Source: Rhizobium sp. BT03 | GTDB lineage: Bacteria > Pseudomonadota > Alphaproteobacteria > Rhizobiales > Rhizobiaceae | Length of the DNA stretch: 64,000 bases | Direction: 5' to 3' | NCBI RefSeq assembly: GCF_030053155.1 | Contig: NZ_CP125640.1 | Location: 3,490,001 to 3,554,000, forward strand | Shown: in pieces, positions 9,193 to 17,909 of the stretch | How positions within the stretch are numbered: position 1 is the stretch's first letter | Layout of the letters: every line of letters starts with the position of its first letter | Notes under the pieces: generated by a model | What the model was told of the DNA's origin: nothing | Seen by the model: only the letters and a program-made list of their open reading frames with translations | The model's database searches: none | Translations under genes and position numbers: made by a program

Positions 9193-10110
9193 TCAGACTT
9201 GCGTGGACCTGTGTTCCCGAGGTGTCGGGAGCGCCGCGGCGAGCCGCTGCATCGTCTCCTCGAACAGTGCGGCCCCGCCCGGCATCCAGCCGAGCGCGCG
9301 GATTTTCGCCGTGCTCATGGGATTGAGCGCCATCCTGTCGGTGGGGGGCGGCAGCACGTGCCGACAGCCGGTCTCGCGTCGGATGGCTGAAAGGATGTCG
9401 CGCGTGTCGACCGATATGTCCGAGACGTTGAAGACCTCGCCGGAGATGCGGGTGCTTTCCGTCTCCAGCATCAGCCGTACCGCACGCCCGAGGTCGTGGC
9501 CGTGAACTTCCGTCCCCACACGCGAAACCACCGGCCGGCCGGCGAGGTAATCGGCGATGAGGCCGTCCCACTTGTTCGGCGAGCGATCGCCGTAGATGCC
9601 GGTCGCCCTCAGGCTTACGCCGGCAAAACCTGGAGTGGAGAGGTGGGCAAGCGCGCGTTCTGCATCCAGCTTGACCTGGCCGTAGAGCGTTTCCGGCTTG
9701 GCCAGCATCGTTTCCGCGAGCTCGGTTCCGTCGGGATGTTCGCCATAGGCGGCGCGGCTGGAGAGGAAGATGCAGCGGCGCGTGCCGGCGCGTTTGGCGG
9801 CGTCGAAAAGGCGGACGGTGCCGTCGAGGTTCAACCTGTGGAAACTCTTTGGATCGTCGCCTTCGCCGCCGCGATATTTGCCCGGAACATGGTTGAAGGC
9901 GGCGTGGACGAAGAAATAGGCGTCGTCGAAAATGTCGATCTGATCCTTATTGGGATCGAGCGAAAGTGCCGCGAACTCAACCGGGCGGGAGAAGAGGCGA
10001 GGTGGCGGCGCACGGCGCCCGCCGACGATCACCTGATAACCGGCGCTCAAAAGTTCCTCGACGACATAGCGGCCGACGAGACCCGTTCCGCCGGATACCA
10101 GTACCTTCAT
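9193..10110 (-). CDS. sqdC: NAD-dependent epimerase/reductase of the sulfolipid operon (SqdC-like)
   Basis: The 305-residue protein is a short-chain dehydrogenase/epimerase with the N-terminal nucleotide motif SGGTGLVG and a later SSRAAYGEHP and LYGQVKLDAE (a Y-x3-K pair). It is the third gene of a minus-strand series sqdB-sqdD-sqdC, the same order as the sulfolipid operon described in Rhodobacter sphaeroides and Sinorhizobium meliloti. Its ATG overlaps the sqdD stop (ATGA at 10107-10110), showing translational coupling. The role of SqdC is less clear than that of SqdB or SqdD. The name rests on synteny plus fold. Confidence 0.8.
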   Translation of the reverse strand: MKVLVSGGTGLVGRYVVEELLSAGYQVIVGGRRAPPPRLFSRPVEFAALSLDPNKDQIDIFDDAYFFVHAAFNHVPGKYRGGEGDDPKSFHRLNLDGTVRLFDAAKRAGTRRCIFLSSRAAYGEHPDGTELAETMLAKPETLYGQVKLDAERALAHLSTPGFAGVSLRATGIYGDRSPNKWDGLIADYLAGRPVVSRVGTEVHGHDLGRAVRLMLETESTRISGEVFNVSDISVDTRDILSAIRRETGCRHVLPPPTDRMALNPMSTAKIRALGWMPGGAALFEETMQRLAAALPTPREHRSTQV

Positions 10111-10931
10111 GCTGCTCCTTCCGGATTGGCCAGCGCCGCAATCTCGGGCACATCGCTGTTGTCGTGGAAACGGTGCCACAAATCGATCAAAGGTTGTAGC
10201 CGCGCTGCCTTGGGATGATTCTTTTCCCACGGTTTTTCATACTGGTAGTGCAGGATGGAAATGCTCTTCCAGTCCCAAAGCGCCGGCATGGTGAACCATA
10301 CATATTGCAGCATGTTGAAATAAACCGGCAGGCCGTGCCAATCCGGGAAGAAGGTCTCGAGAAAGGTCTGATCGGTGCGCCGCCAGAAGACGTCCGGCCT
10401 GTCGAGGCTTTCAAGCATGTTCCGGAATGTGTCATGCGACGGCGTGGCGACGAAGACGCCGGAATTCATGCGGCGGAAGTCGGCAAGGCTTTCGTAGACA
10501 TTGGGCGCGGCTGAGAATTCCGGATAGAGGAAAAGCCTGTCGACGTTCTTCAGCACCAGGGCGTCTGCGTCGATAAAGACGCAGCGCTCGTATTCGACGA
10601 GCTGCCACAGCCTGAGCTTGCAGAAATTGTCGAGCGGCGAATGGAAATCCGGCTTGCGGCCTTTGGTGAAGGGGGCAGCCGAATGGAGCCGGCTGCGGGC
10701 GTGGCGCTCGTTGAAGGCGGCAGACAGCGGCAGGTGCTCGACTTCGATCAGCCGGCAGCCGAGGGCCTTGAGCGGGGCGAGGGCGGCGGCATCGACGCCG
10801 CCGGTATGGAGGACGACGATGTCTGCGGTGGTGCCGGTGCGCCTCAGGGAGTGGGCGAGGGCGGTGGCGCCCATGGCGTAGTCGGCGTTGGTGACGAGGG
10901 TGACGTAGGCGAATACGGACGAGCGGTTCAT
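10107..10931 (-). CDS. sqdD: Sulfolipid glycosyltransferase (SqdD-like, GT8/glycogenin family)
   Basis: The 274-residue protein has the GT-A fold of family 8 (glycogenin-like) transferases: N-terminal AYVTLVTNADYAMGATALAHS, the metal-binding DxD motif in FIDADALVLKN near residue 107, and a conserved MNSGVFVATPS. In the sqd operon this enzyme is thought to transfer sulfoquinovose from UDP-sulfoquinovose to diacylglycerol. The start at 10931 is chosen because sequence further upstream is a repeat element, and this ATG opens the conserved first beta strand. It couples with sqdC by a 4-bp overlap. Confidence 0.85.
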   Translation of the reverse strand: MNRSSVFAYVTLVTNADYAMGATALAHSLRRTGTTADIVVLHTGGVDAAALAPLKALGCRLIEVEHLPLSAAFNERHARSRLHSAAPFTKGRKPDFHSPLDNFCKLRLWQLVEYERCVFIDADALVLKNVDRLFLYPEFSAAPNVYESLADFRRMNSGVFVATPSHDTFRNMLESLDRPDVFWRRTDQTFLETFFPDWHGLPVYFNMLQYVWFTMPALWDWKSISILHYQYEKPWEKNHPKAARLQPLIDLWHRFHDNSDVPEIAALANPEGAA

Positions 10932-10996
10932 CGGGTTCGACTGCCTCGATATGTCTTGCTCCAGCGGAGGAGAGACGGCAAGGCGTTGCTGCATGT

Positions 10997-11155
10997 CTCT
11001 TCTCCCCAGCGGGGAGAAGGTGCCGGCAGGCGGATGAGGGGGCGAGCGCCGATAGGAGCGAGTGCGCTGAGCGCAAGCGAAGGGCAATGAAGGGCGTGCC
11101 GTGTGGCCCCCTCATCCGACCCTCCGGGCCACCTTCTCCCCGCTGGGGAGAAGAG
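10997..11155. repeat. RIME-like palindromic repeat between sqdB and sqdD
   Basis: Perfect 26-bp inverted arms (10997-11022 and 11130-11155, each itself a CCCCAGCGGGG-type hairpin) enclose about 107 bp. The inner flanks carry the GGATGAGGGGGC / GCCCCCTCATCC pair seen in two other repeats of this window. It resembles the RIME mosaic elements of rhizobia and could slow or stop transcription within the operon. Confidence 0.85.
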
Positions 11156-11198
11156 GGGGCAAGCCGCGGCCTTTCTAGTCTTCGTCATCGCTCAGCAC

Positions 11199-12419
11199 TC
11201 ATGACACCGACTTCAGCCGCTTGCCTTCCGGATCGTGGTTGATCGTCGCGGCGATGTCCCTGGTCCAGGCGGAGACGGCCGGGACGCGCGAGCGGTCGAC
11301 GCGATAGGCGAATTTTTTCGCGACGTCGACGATCTCGCCGAGCAGGCCTGTTTCCAGCGTGATCGGTTCGAGGCCGAGATTGCGGAATTTCTCGTTCTGA
11401 ACGATCAGCTCGTTCTCTGCGGCTTCCTTGCGCGGGTTGGGCAGCCAGGCGATGTCGGCGCCGCTGATGCCCGCGATCATCTGGGCGAGGTCGCGCACCC
11501 GGTGGGTTTCCGTCATCTGGTTGAAGATTTCGACGCGGGCGCCGCAGGCCGGCGGATTCCTCAATGCCAGCTCGATGCAGCGTACAGAATCCTGGATATG
11601 GATGAAGGCGCGGGTCTGGCCGCCGGTGCCGTGCACCGTCAGCGGATAGCCGATCGCCGCCTGGATGAGGAAGCGGTTCAGGACCGTGCCGTAATCGCCA
11701 TCGTAATCGAAACGGTTGATCAACTGCGCATGGCGGCGCGTCTGCTCGGTATGTGTGCCCCAGACGATGCCCTGGTGCAGGTCGGTGATCCTCAATCCGT
11801 CGTTCTTGGCGTAGAACTGGAAGAGGAGCTGATCCAGGCACTTGGTCATGTGGTAGATCGAGCCGGGATTGGAGGGATAGAGGATCTCCTGGCTGACCGT
11901 CTCGCCGCCCGCCGTTTCGATGCCGACCGGCAGGTAGCCTTCGGGGATCGCCGCGCCCACCGTCGAATAGCCGTAGACGCCCATGGTGCCGAGATGGATG
12001 AGATGGGCGTCGAGATTGAGCTCGGTCAGTGCGTTCAGCAGGTTGTGCGTGGCGCTGACATTGTTGTTAACAGTGTAATTCTTGTGGCGGTCGCTCTTCA
12101 TCGAATAGGGCGCGGCCCGCTGTTCGGCGAAGTGGACGACGGCATCCGGGCGGTGTTCGGAAAGCCAGTTCTTCAGCAGCTCGTAATCCCTGGCGAGATC
12201 GATCAGATTGAAGTGGATGCGGCGCCCGGTTTCGGCATGCCAGATGCGGGTGCGCTCCTGGATCGAATCCATCGGTGTCAGCGACTGAACGCCAAGTTCC
12301 GTGTCGATCCAGCGGCGTGAGAGATTGTCGAGGATATGAATGTCATGCCCGGCATCGGAGAGATGCAGCGACGTCGGCCAGCCAATGAAACCGTCTCCGC
12401 CCATAACCGCAATTTTCAT
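11199..12419 (-). CDS. sqdB: UDP-sulfoquinovose synthase
   Basis: SqdB makes UDP-sulfoquinovose from UDP-glucose and sulfite, the head group donor for sulfolipid (SQDG). The 406-residue protein starts with the NAD-binding motif MKIAVMGGDGFIG. It has the family's DNLSRRWID segment and the catalytic triad T145 (LGTMGVYG), Y189 and K193 (YHMTKCLDQ). SqdB sequences are highly distinctive and the match is strong along the whole length. It heads the sqdB-D-C series; the divergent ybgC gene starts 141 bp away. Sulfolipid can replace phospholipid under phosphate limitation, but no clear Pho box was seen. Confidence 0.97.
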   Translation of the reverse strand: MKIAVMGGDGFIGWPTSLHLSDAGHDIHILDNLSRRWIDTELGVQSLTPMDSIQERTRIWHAETGRRIHFNLIDLARDYELLKNWLSEHRPDAVVHFAEQRAAPYSMKSDRHKNYTVNNNVSATHNLLNALTELNLDAHLIHLGTMGVYGYSTVGAAIPEGYLPVGIETAGGETVSQEILYPSNPGSIYHMTKCLDQLLFQFYAKNDGLRITDLHQGIVWGTHTEQTRRHAQLINRFDYDGDYGTVLNRFLIQAAIGYPLTVHGTGGQTRAFIHIQDSVRCIELALRNPPACGARVEIFNQMTETHRVRDLAQMIAGISGADIAWLPNPRKEAAENELIVQNEKFRNLGLEPITLETGLLGEIVDVAKKFAYRVDRSRVPAVSAWTRDIAATINHDPEGKRLKSVS

Positions 12420-12475
12420 TACATCGTCTCCTGATCTGTCGCTCGATATCGGGGATAGTTAGGAATTATGACAAT

Positions 12476-12507
12476 CATTCAATGCCTACCGGCCGGGCAT
12501 TCAATGC
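12476..12507. promoter_or_regulatory. Two tandem small dyads in the sqdB/ybgC divergent region
   Basis: CATTCAATGC occurs at 12476-12485 and 12498-12507. The core CATT-C-AATG is an inverted repeat, and the two copies are 22 bp apart, about two helical turns. This is the spacing expected of paired operator sites between divergent genes. The binding protein is unknown. Confidence 0.4.
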
Positions 12508-12560
12508 TTGCCTGTGGGCAAGCGTTGCGCCAAAGAGGGCACCGCAGTTTGGAGAAAATT

Positions 12561-13016
12561 ATGACCGAGCGCCCTTTTTCCATTTCGGGAGAGCTGACCG
12601 AGGCCGGGCACCGCCTCGTCCAGCGTGTCTATTATGAAGATACGGACTTCTCCGGCCTGGTCTACCATGCCCGCTACTTGCATTTCCTCGAGCGCGGCCG
12701 CACCGATTATCTGCGCTGCCTCGGCGTCGAGCAGCGCGAACTCGTCAGCGCCGACGAGGAGGGCCTCGTCTTCGTCGTCCACCGCATGGAGATCGACTTC
12801 AAGAGCCCGGCGCGCATGGACGACGTGCTGACGATCCTGACCCACACGGAAAAAGCCGGCGGCGCCAAGATGGTGCTCAATCAGCAGATCCGCTCGGGCG
12901 AGACGCTGCTGATATCAGCCAAGGTGATCATCGCCGTCATCAATGCCAGGGGGCGGCCGAGGCGGTTGCCGGAAACGCTGGCAGCGAAATTCCTGGAAGG
13001 CAGCACGCCGCTATAG
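12561..13016 (+). CDS. ybgC: Acyl-CoA thioesterase YbgC
   Basis: The 151-residue hotdog-fold thioesterase is the usual first gene of tol-pal clusters. The motif VYYEDTDFSGLVYHARYLHFLERGRTDYL contains the catalytic Asp and the family's Tyr-His-Ala-Arg block. It hydrolyses short-chain or ACP-bound acyl thioesters and is linked to phospholipid metabolism. The ATG at 12561 has GGAG 7 bases upstream and is preferred over a longer frame starting at 12468, which runs through regulatory DNA. The tol genes follow after a 375-bp gap, so ybgC may be transcribed separately. Confidence 0.95.
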   Translation: MTERPFSISGELTEAGHRLVQRVYYEDTDFSGLVYHARYLHFLERGRTDYLRCLGVEQRELVSADEEGLVFVVHRMEIDFKSPARMDDVLTILTHTEKAGGAKMVLNQQIRSGETLLISAKVIIAVINARGRPRRLPETLAAKFLEGSTPL

Positions 13017-13391
13017 CCGCGAATCGCCCGGAATTCAGGCTTGTCAAAACTTGAACTTTATGTGAAGGAATTCCCGCGCCGCAGGATGAGCGCTCTTTCG
13101 GCAGCCGGATCTTGCTCCGGTCAAGTAAACCATGGAACGAAATCTTCCAGACACAGGCTTACTGTCATAGTCCGGCACTAACGATCTATTAACCATAATA
13201 GTGTCTTACTAGGAAAGTCGGAGTTTGTGCGGTGCACGCCTTCCTTTGACCAAATTTGACGGCAAGAAGGCGGAAGATGAGCTTGGAAGCTTGACCAGGG
13301 CTTTGGGCGGCGGCCGCCGGACACTTCTTGCGAGATCACTTTGTGCCGCCCGGTCCAGCACCGGGCGTTTGGATTCGGGGATTTTGGATCA
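13017..13391 (+). promoter_or_regulatory. Intergenic region upstream of tolQ
   Basis: These 375 bp hold no convincing gene. They contain the dyad CTATTA-ACCA-TAATAG at 13186-13201, within which lies TTAACCAT (13189-13196), the 8-mer half-site described for CtrA. The tolQ promoter is presumably here, but no clear -35/-10 pair stands out. Confidence 0.45.
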
Positions 13392-14111
13392 ATGGAACAA
13401 GTAGGATTGGCAGCAGCAACGACGGACGTCAGCCTCTGGTCGCTTTTCATGCAGGCCGGCATCGTCGTCAAGCTCGTCATGCTCGGGCTCATCGCAGCCT
13501 CGGTGTGGACCTGGGCGATCGTCATCGACAAATATCTGGCCTATGGCCGCGCACGGCGCCAGTTCGACAAGTTCGAGCAGGTCTTCTGGTCGGGCCAGTC
13601 GTTGGAAGAACTCTACCGCTCGCTGTCGGACCGCAACAATACGGGGCTGGCGGCGATCTTTGTGGCGGCCATGCGCGAGTGGAAAAAATCCTTCGAGCGC
13701 GGCGCCCGTTCGCCGATCGGCCTGCAGATGCGTATCGACCGGGCGATGGATGTGACGCTGTCACGCGAATCGGAATTTCTCGGCGCCCGCCTCGGATCGC
13801 TGGCGACGATCGGTTCGGCCGGTCCGTTCATCGGCCTCTTCGGCACGGTCGTCGGCATCATGACTTCGTTTCAGGCGATCGCCGGTTCGAAGTCGACCAA
13901 CCTTGCGGTCGTCGCGCCCGGTATCGCCGAAGCGCTGCTTGCCACCGCAATCGGCCTTGTCGCCGCTATTCCGGCGGTTATCGCCTACAACAAGTTCTCT
14001 GCCGATGCCGGCAAGCTCTCGGGCCGCATGGAAGGTTTCGCGGATGAATTCTCCGCCATACTTTCGCGCCAGATCGACGAGAAGCTGCAGCCGCGCGCTG
14101 CAGCTCAGTAA
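13392..14111 (+). CDS. tolQ: Tol-Pal system proton channel subunit TolQ
   Basis: TolQ forms, with TolR, the inner-membrane proton channel that energises TolA during outer-membrane constriction at division. The 239-residue protein has the ExbB/TolQ architecture: one membrane segment near residues 20-42 (AGIVVKLVMLGLIAASVWTWA) and two more in the segment RLGSLATIGSAGPFIGLFGTVVGIM and after APGIAEALLATAIGLVAAIPAV. The motif GPFIGLFGTVVGIM is the family signature. The start at 13392 gives MEQVGLAAA; tolR follows after 18 bp. Confidence 0.97.
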   Translation: MEQVGLAAATTDVSLWSLFMQAGIVVKLVMLGLIAASVWTWAIVIDKYLAYGRARRQFDKFEQVFWSGQSLEELYRSLSDRNNTGLAAIFVAAMREWKKSFERGARSPIGLQMRIDRAMDVTLSRESEFLGARLGSLATIGSAGPFIGLFGTVVGIMTSFQAIAGSKSTNLAVVAPGIAEALLATAIGLVAAIPAVIAYNKFSADAGKLSGRMEGFADEFSAILSRQIDEKLQPRAAAQ

Positions 14112-14129
14112 CCAGCGGAGTATACTGAC

Positions 14130-14585
14130 ATGGGTATGGCTGTTGGAGGCAATGGCGGCGGGGGCGGCGGACGCCGCCGTCGCGGCGGTCGGAACAAGGC
14201 CGTGATTTCCGAAATCAACGTGACGCCGCTCGTCGACGTCATGCTCGTGCTTTTGATCATCTTCATGGTCGCCGCACCGATGATGACCGTCGGCGTGCCG
14301 ATCGACCTGCCGGAAACGCAGGCCAAGGCGCTGAATTCCGAGACGCAGCCGATCACCATCTCCGTCAAGAACGACGGCGAGGTGTTCCTGCAGGAAACGC
14401 CGATCCCGGCCGCCGAGATCGCCGCCAAGCTCGAGGCGATCGCCACCACCGGCTACAACGAACGGATCTTCGTGCGCGGCGATGCGACAGCGCCCTACGG
14501 CGTCATCGCCGACGTCATGGCTCGTATTCAGGGCGCAGGCTTCAAGAATATCGGTCTCGTGACGCAGCAGAAGAAGGACCAATAG
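14130..14585 (+). CDS. tolR: Tol-Pal system protein TolR
   Basis: TolR is the peptidoglycan-binding, proton-conducting partner of TolQ. The 151-residue protein has a Gly/Arg-rich cytoplasmic tail (residues 6-22), then the single membrane segment. The essential Asp lies in NVTPLVDVMLVLLIIFMVAAP. A periplasmic ExbD/TolR domain completes it. The basic Gly-rich N-terminus is longer than in E. coli, as is common in alphaproteobacteria. It is cotranscribed with tolQ and tolA. Confidence 0.97.
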   Translation: MGMAVGGNGGGGGGRRRRGGRNKAVISEINVTPLVDVMLVLLIIFMVAAPMMTVGVPIDLPETQAKALNSETQPITISVKNDGEVFLQETPIPAAEIAAKLEAIATTGYNERIFVRGDATAPYGVIADVMARIQGAGFKNIGLVTQQKKDQ

Positions 14586-14593
14586 CGTTCAAG

Positions 14594-15730
14594 ATGAAGA
14601 CCAGCGTCGTCACATCTGCTGTTCTGCACTGCCTGGTGCTTACCTGGGCGATGGTGTCGCTTAGCGCGCCTGAATCCTTCAAGGTGGAGGATTTCGAGGC
14701 GATGCCGGTCGATCTCGTGCCGGTGGAATCGATCACCCAGATGCAGCAGGGTGACAAGAAGGCTCCGAAGAAGGAGACATCAGCGCCGGTGCCGACGACA
14801 CGTCCGCCGATCGCGCAGCCGGCAGAGAACGCCGGCGACAACAATGTCGACCTGAAGACGCCGCCAGTCCCGAACGCCAAGCCGAGCAATAGCGAGGCTG
14901 CCGCGGCGAATTCGAGCGAAAAGCCGCAGCCGAAGACCGATCCCAAGCCGAATGACGTCAAGGACATCGTCAAGGAGGAAACGGAAGTCGAGCAGCCGAA
15001 GGAAGTCGCTTCCATTCCGCCGCCGAAGCCCGTCGAGGTGACGCCGCCGAAGCCCGAGGAAAAACCGCCGGAAGAGCAGGCCAAGCCCGATGAACCGCCG
15101 AAGCCCGATGCCGAGGCGCTGCCGGACAATGTGCCGACCCCGGTCGCCAAACCGCAGGTGAAACCGCCGGAACCGCAGAAGCCTGCCGAAAAGCCGCCGG
15201 AAAAGACCCCGGACCAGCCGAAGACCGCCGACACGCCGACCGACAAGAAGAAGGCCGACAAGAAGCAGGAAACGGCGAAATCCGCTTCATCGATGAAGAG
15301 CGACTTCAATGCCGACGAGATATCGGCGCTGCTGAACAAGACTGATCCTTCCGCCGGCGGCGCCAAGCGATCGACGCAGGAGGCATCTCTAGGGGCGAAG
15401 AAGAGCAACGGCGGCTCGAAGCTGTCTTTGAGCGAGATGGATGCGCTGAAGAGCGCCATCGCAGGGAACTGGTCGGTCGTTCCCGGCATGGAGGGTATGG
15501 GCGACGTTCGCATCAAGGTGCATATGAATCTTGATCAGGACGGCAATATCGTCGGCGAGCCGCAAGTCGAGGCGGTTGGCGGTGATAATGAGTCCACCCG
15601 CCGGGCCCTCGCCGGCGGCGCCTATCGCGCGATCATGAAATCGGCCCCCTTTTCGTCGCTTCCGAAAGACAAATACGATGCCTGGAGCGAAGTCGTCGTC
15701 AACTTCGATCCAAGCGATCTCGGAATTTAA
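14594..15730 (+). CDS. tolA: Tol-Pal system protein TolA
   Basis: TolA spans the periplasm and links the TolQR motor to Pal at the outer membrane. The 378-residue protein has an N-terminal membrane anchor (about 5-24) and a long Pro/Lys/Glu-rich region (about 50-235) in place of the Ala-rich helix of E. coli. The C-terminal domain (about 275-378, ending FDPSDLGI) has the TonB/TolA-like pattern WSVVPGMEGMGDVRIKVHMN. Identity rests on this layout and on position between tolR and tolB, since the middle is poorly conserved. Confidence 0.93.
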   Translation: MKTSVVTSAVLHCLVLTWAMVSLSAPESFKVEDFEAMPVDLVPVESITQMQQGDKKAPKKETSAPVPTTRPPIAQPAENAGDNNVDLKTPPVPNAKPSNSEAAAANSSEKPQPKTDPKPNDVKDIVKEETEVEQPKEVASIPPPKPVEVTPPKPEEKPPEEQAKPDEPPKPDAEALPDNVPTPVAKPQVKPPEPQKPAEKPPEKTPDQPKTADTPTDKKKADKKQETAKSASSMKSDFNADEISALLNKTDPSAGGAKRSTQEASLGAKKSNGGSKLSLSEMDALKSAIAGNWSVVPGMEGMGDVRIKVHMNLDQDGNIVGEPQVEAVGGDNESTRRALAGGAYRAIMKSAPFSSLPKDKYDAWSEVVVNFDPSDLGI

Positions 15731-15751
15731 ATGCTGAAAGGCTTTTACTCC

Positions 15752-17059
15752 ATGAACAAATGTTCCTTTATCCGCGCGATTGCGGTCGCTGCTGGTCTCA
15801 TGACCATAGCCACGTTCGCAACGCCGGCAAATGCGCTCGTTGAAATCAACATCAATAAGGGTAACGTCCAACCGCTGCCGATCGCGGTGACCGACTTCCA
15901 GGGCGACATGGGCGCGCAGGTCTCGCAAGTCATCGCCGCCGACCTGCAGCGCTCTGGCCTCTTCGCGCCCATCAACAAAACCGCTTTCATCGAGAAGATT
16001 TCCAATCCTGACGCTTCGCCGCGCTTCGAGGACTGGAAGGTCATCAATGCCCAGGCACTGGTCACCGGTAGGGTTACCAAGGAAGCCGATGGCCGCCTTC
16101 GCGCCGAATTCCGCCTGTGGGATACTTTTGCCGGCCAGCAGATGACCGGTCAGCAGTTCTATACGCAGCCGGAGAACTGGCGCCGTGTGGCTCACATCAT
16201 CGCCGATGCGATCTACAAGCAGATCACCGGTGAGGAAGGCTATTTCGACACCCGTGTCGTCTTCGTCTCCGAATCCGGCACCAAGCAGCAGCGCAAGCGC
16301 CAGCTCGCGATCATGGATCAGGACGGCTTCAACGTGCGCATGCTGACGGATGGTAGCGATCTCGTGCTGACGCCGCGCTTCTCGCCGAGCCGGCAGGAAG
16401 TCACCTACATGTCCTTTGCCAACCAGCAGCCGCGGGTCTACCTGCTGCAGCTCGAAACCGGGCAGCGCGAGGTGGTCGGCAATTTTCCTGGTATGACTTT
16501 CTCGCCGCGCTTTTCTCCTGATGGCCAGAAGGTGATCATGAGCCTGCAGCAGGAGGGCAACTCCAACATCTATACGATGGACCTGCGCTCGCGCACGACG
16601 ACGCGGCTGACCTCGACGGCGGCGATCGACACCTCGCCCTCCTATTCGCCTGATGGTGCCCGCATCAGCTTCGAAAGCGACCGGGGCGGAAAGCCGCAGA
16701 TCTACGTGATGAATGCCGATGGTTCCGGCCAAACCCGCATTTCCTTCGGCGACGGTTCCTATTCGACGCCGGTCTGGTCGCCGCGCGGCGATCTCATCGC
16801 CTTTACCAAGCAGGCCGGCGGCAAGTTCTCGATCGGCGTGATGAAACCCGACGGTTCCGGCGAGCGCATCCTGACGACCGGCTTCCACAATGAAGGCCCG
16901 ACCTGGGCGCCGAACGGCCGCGTGCTGATGTTCTTCCGCCAGGCTGCAGGCTCAGGCGGGCCGCAGCTCTATTCGATCGATCTGACCGGCTATAATGAAC
17001 AACTCGTCAAGACGCCGAGCTACGGTTCCGACCCGGCCTGGTCGCCGCTTATGGAGTAG
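15752..17059 (+). CDS. tolB: Tol-Pal system beta-propeller protein TolB
   Basis: TolB is a periplasmic protein that binds Pal and TolA. The 435-residue precursor has a signal peptide ending ATPANA before LVEI. An N-terminal TolB domain follows (about 30-165), then a six-bladed propeller whose repeats show [34 protein letters not shown] and [11 protein letters not shown]. An in-frame ATG directly after the tolA stop (15731) would add seven residues; the ATG at 15752 gives the better signal peptide. It is translationally close to tolA. Confidence 0.97.
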   Translation: MNKCSFIRAIAVAAGLMTIATFATPANALVEININKGNVQPLPIAVTDFQGDMGAQVSQVIAADLQRSGLFAPINKTAFIEKISNPDASPRFEDWKVINAQALVTGRVTKEADGRLRAEFRLWDTFAGQQMTGQQFYTQPENWRRVAHIIADAIYKQITGEEGYFDTRVVFVSESGTKQQRKRQLAIMDQDGFNVRMLTDGSDLVLTPRFSPSRQEVTYMSFANQQPRVYLLQLETGQREVVGNFPGMTFSPRFSPDGQKVIMSLQQEGNSNIYTMDLRSRTTTRLTSTAAIDTSPSYSPDGARISFESDRGGKPQIYVMNADGSGQTRISFGDGSYSTPVWSPRGDLIAFTKQAGGKFSIGVMKPDGSGERILTTGFHNEGPTWAPNGRVLMFFRQAAGSGGPQLYSIDLTGYNEQLVKTPSYGSDPAWSPLME

Positions 17060-17132
17060 CGGGTGCGGCAATGCCTTCATGTCGCCTCAGAATCATGAAA
17101 ACCGGGCGACTACGGGACAAATCAGTAAATTG

Positions 17133-17162
17133 TTAACCATAAACTTTGAGGGGCGGTTAACC
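17133..17162 (+). promoter_or_regulatory. CtrA half-site-like sequence upstream of pal
   Basis: TTAACCAT at 17133-17140 and a second GTTAACC at 17156-17162 lie 50-80 bp upstream of the pal start. The first equals the 8-mer half-site described for the cell-cycle regulator CtrA and is also present upstream of tolQ. The role is inferred. Confidence 0.35.
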
Positions 17163-17212
17163 GAGTGCGGTTACTGTCCGGAAACCCTGATGAACTCGCA
17201 AGGAGACCGGCC

Positions 17213-17749
17213 ATGAGCCGAATTCATACCCCGGCTATGAGCCGCATGCAGAATTTCGCCCGCAACCCCGTCATGATCGCGCTGGTCGCCGGTCTTGCAC
17301 TTGCAAGCTGCGGTACCAAGAAGAACGGCGGCATGCCGAACAGCGCCGGCGATATGGGCCTCGGCGGCGGTGCGGCAACGCCGGGCTCGGCCCAGGACTT
17401 CACGGTCAATGTCGGCGACCGCATCTTCTTCGACACCGACTCCTCGTCGATCCGCGCCGATGCCTCGCAGACGCTCGACCGTCAGGCGCAGTGGCTCGCC
17501 CGCTACCCGAACTACCAGATCACTGTCGAAGGCCATGCCGACGAGCGCGGCACGCGCGAGTACAACCTGGCACTCGGCGCTCGCCGTGCGGCTGCCGCCA
17601 AGGATTACCTCGCCTCGCGCGGCGTCCCGGCGCAGCGCCTGAAGACGATCTCCTACGGCAAGGAACGTCCGGTCGCCGTCTGCGACGATATTTCCTGCTG
17701 GTCGCAGAACCGCCGTGCGGTCACGGTTCTCGGCGGCGCCGGCATGTAA
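17213..17749 (+). CDS. pal: Peptidoglycan-associated lipoprotein Pal
   Basis: Pal anchors the outer membrane to peptidoglycan and is the outer-membrane end of the Tol machine. The 178-residue precursor has a lipoprotein signal with lipobox LALAS-C (Cys near residue 29), a Gly-rich linker, and an OmpA-like domain. The domain shows FFDTDSSSIRADA, the peptidoglycan-binding segment VEGHADERGTREYNLALGARRA, and the ending ISCWSQNRRAVTVL. The ATG at 17213 follows GGAG; a longer frame from 17165 is not needed. A strong terminator follows. Confidence 0.97.
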   Translation: MSRIHTPAMSRMQNFARNPVMIALVAGLALASCGTKKNGGMPNSAGDMGLGGGAATPGSAQDFTVNVGDRIFFDTDSSSIRADASQTLDRQAQWLARYPNYQITVEGHADERGTREYNLALGARRAAAAKDYLASRGVPAQRLKTISYGKERPVAVCDDISCWSQNRRAVTVLGGAGM

Positions 17750-17772
17750 TCTGCCGATTTCGTTGGCTTTCG

Positions 17773-17806
17773 GAAAGGCGGTCCTCTCGGGGGCCGCCTT
17801 TCTTTT
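17773..17806 (+). terminator. Terminator after pal
   Basis: Hairpin GAAAGGCGG / CCGCCTTTC followed by five T residues ends the tol-pal transcript before cpoB. Confidence 0.85.
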
Positions 17807-17909
17807 TGACCACACTTTGGCCAGACTCCGTTGCTTTTTGACAGCAATTGGAAAAATCTCCTGTTCGTGCCATCGAGGTGCGAAGAATCACTGGGACAGG
17901 ACGATACAT

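Noticed and set aside
14542..15516. Ser/Gly/Phe-rich minus-strand open frame over tolA
   Set aside because: Reverse reading of the Pro/Lys-rich region of tolA; not a gene.
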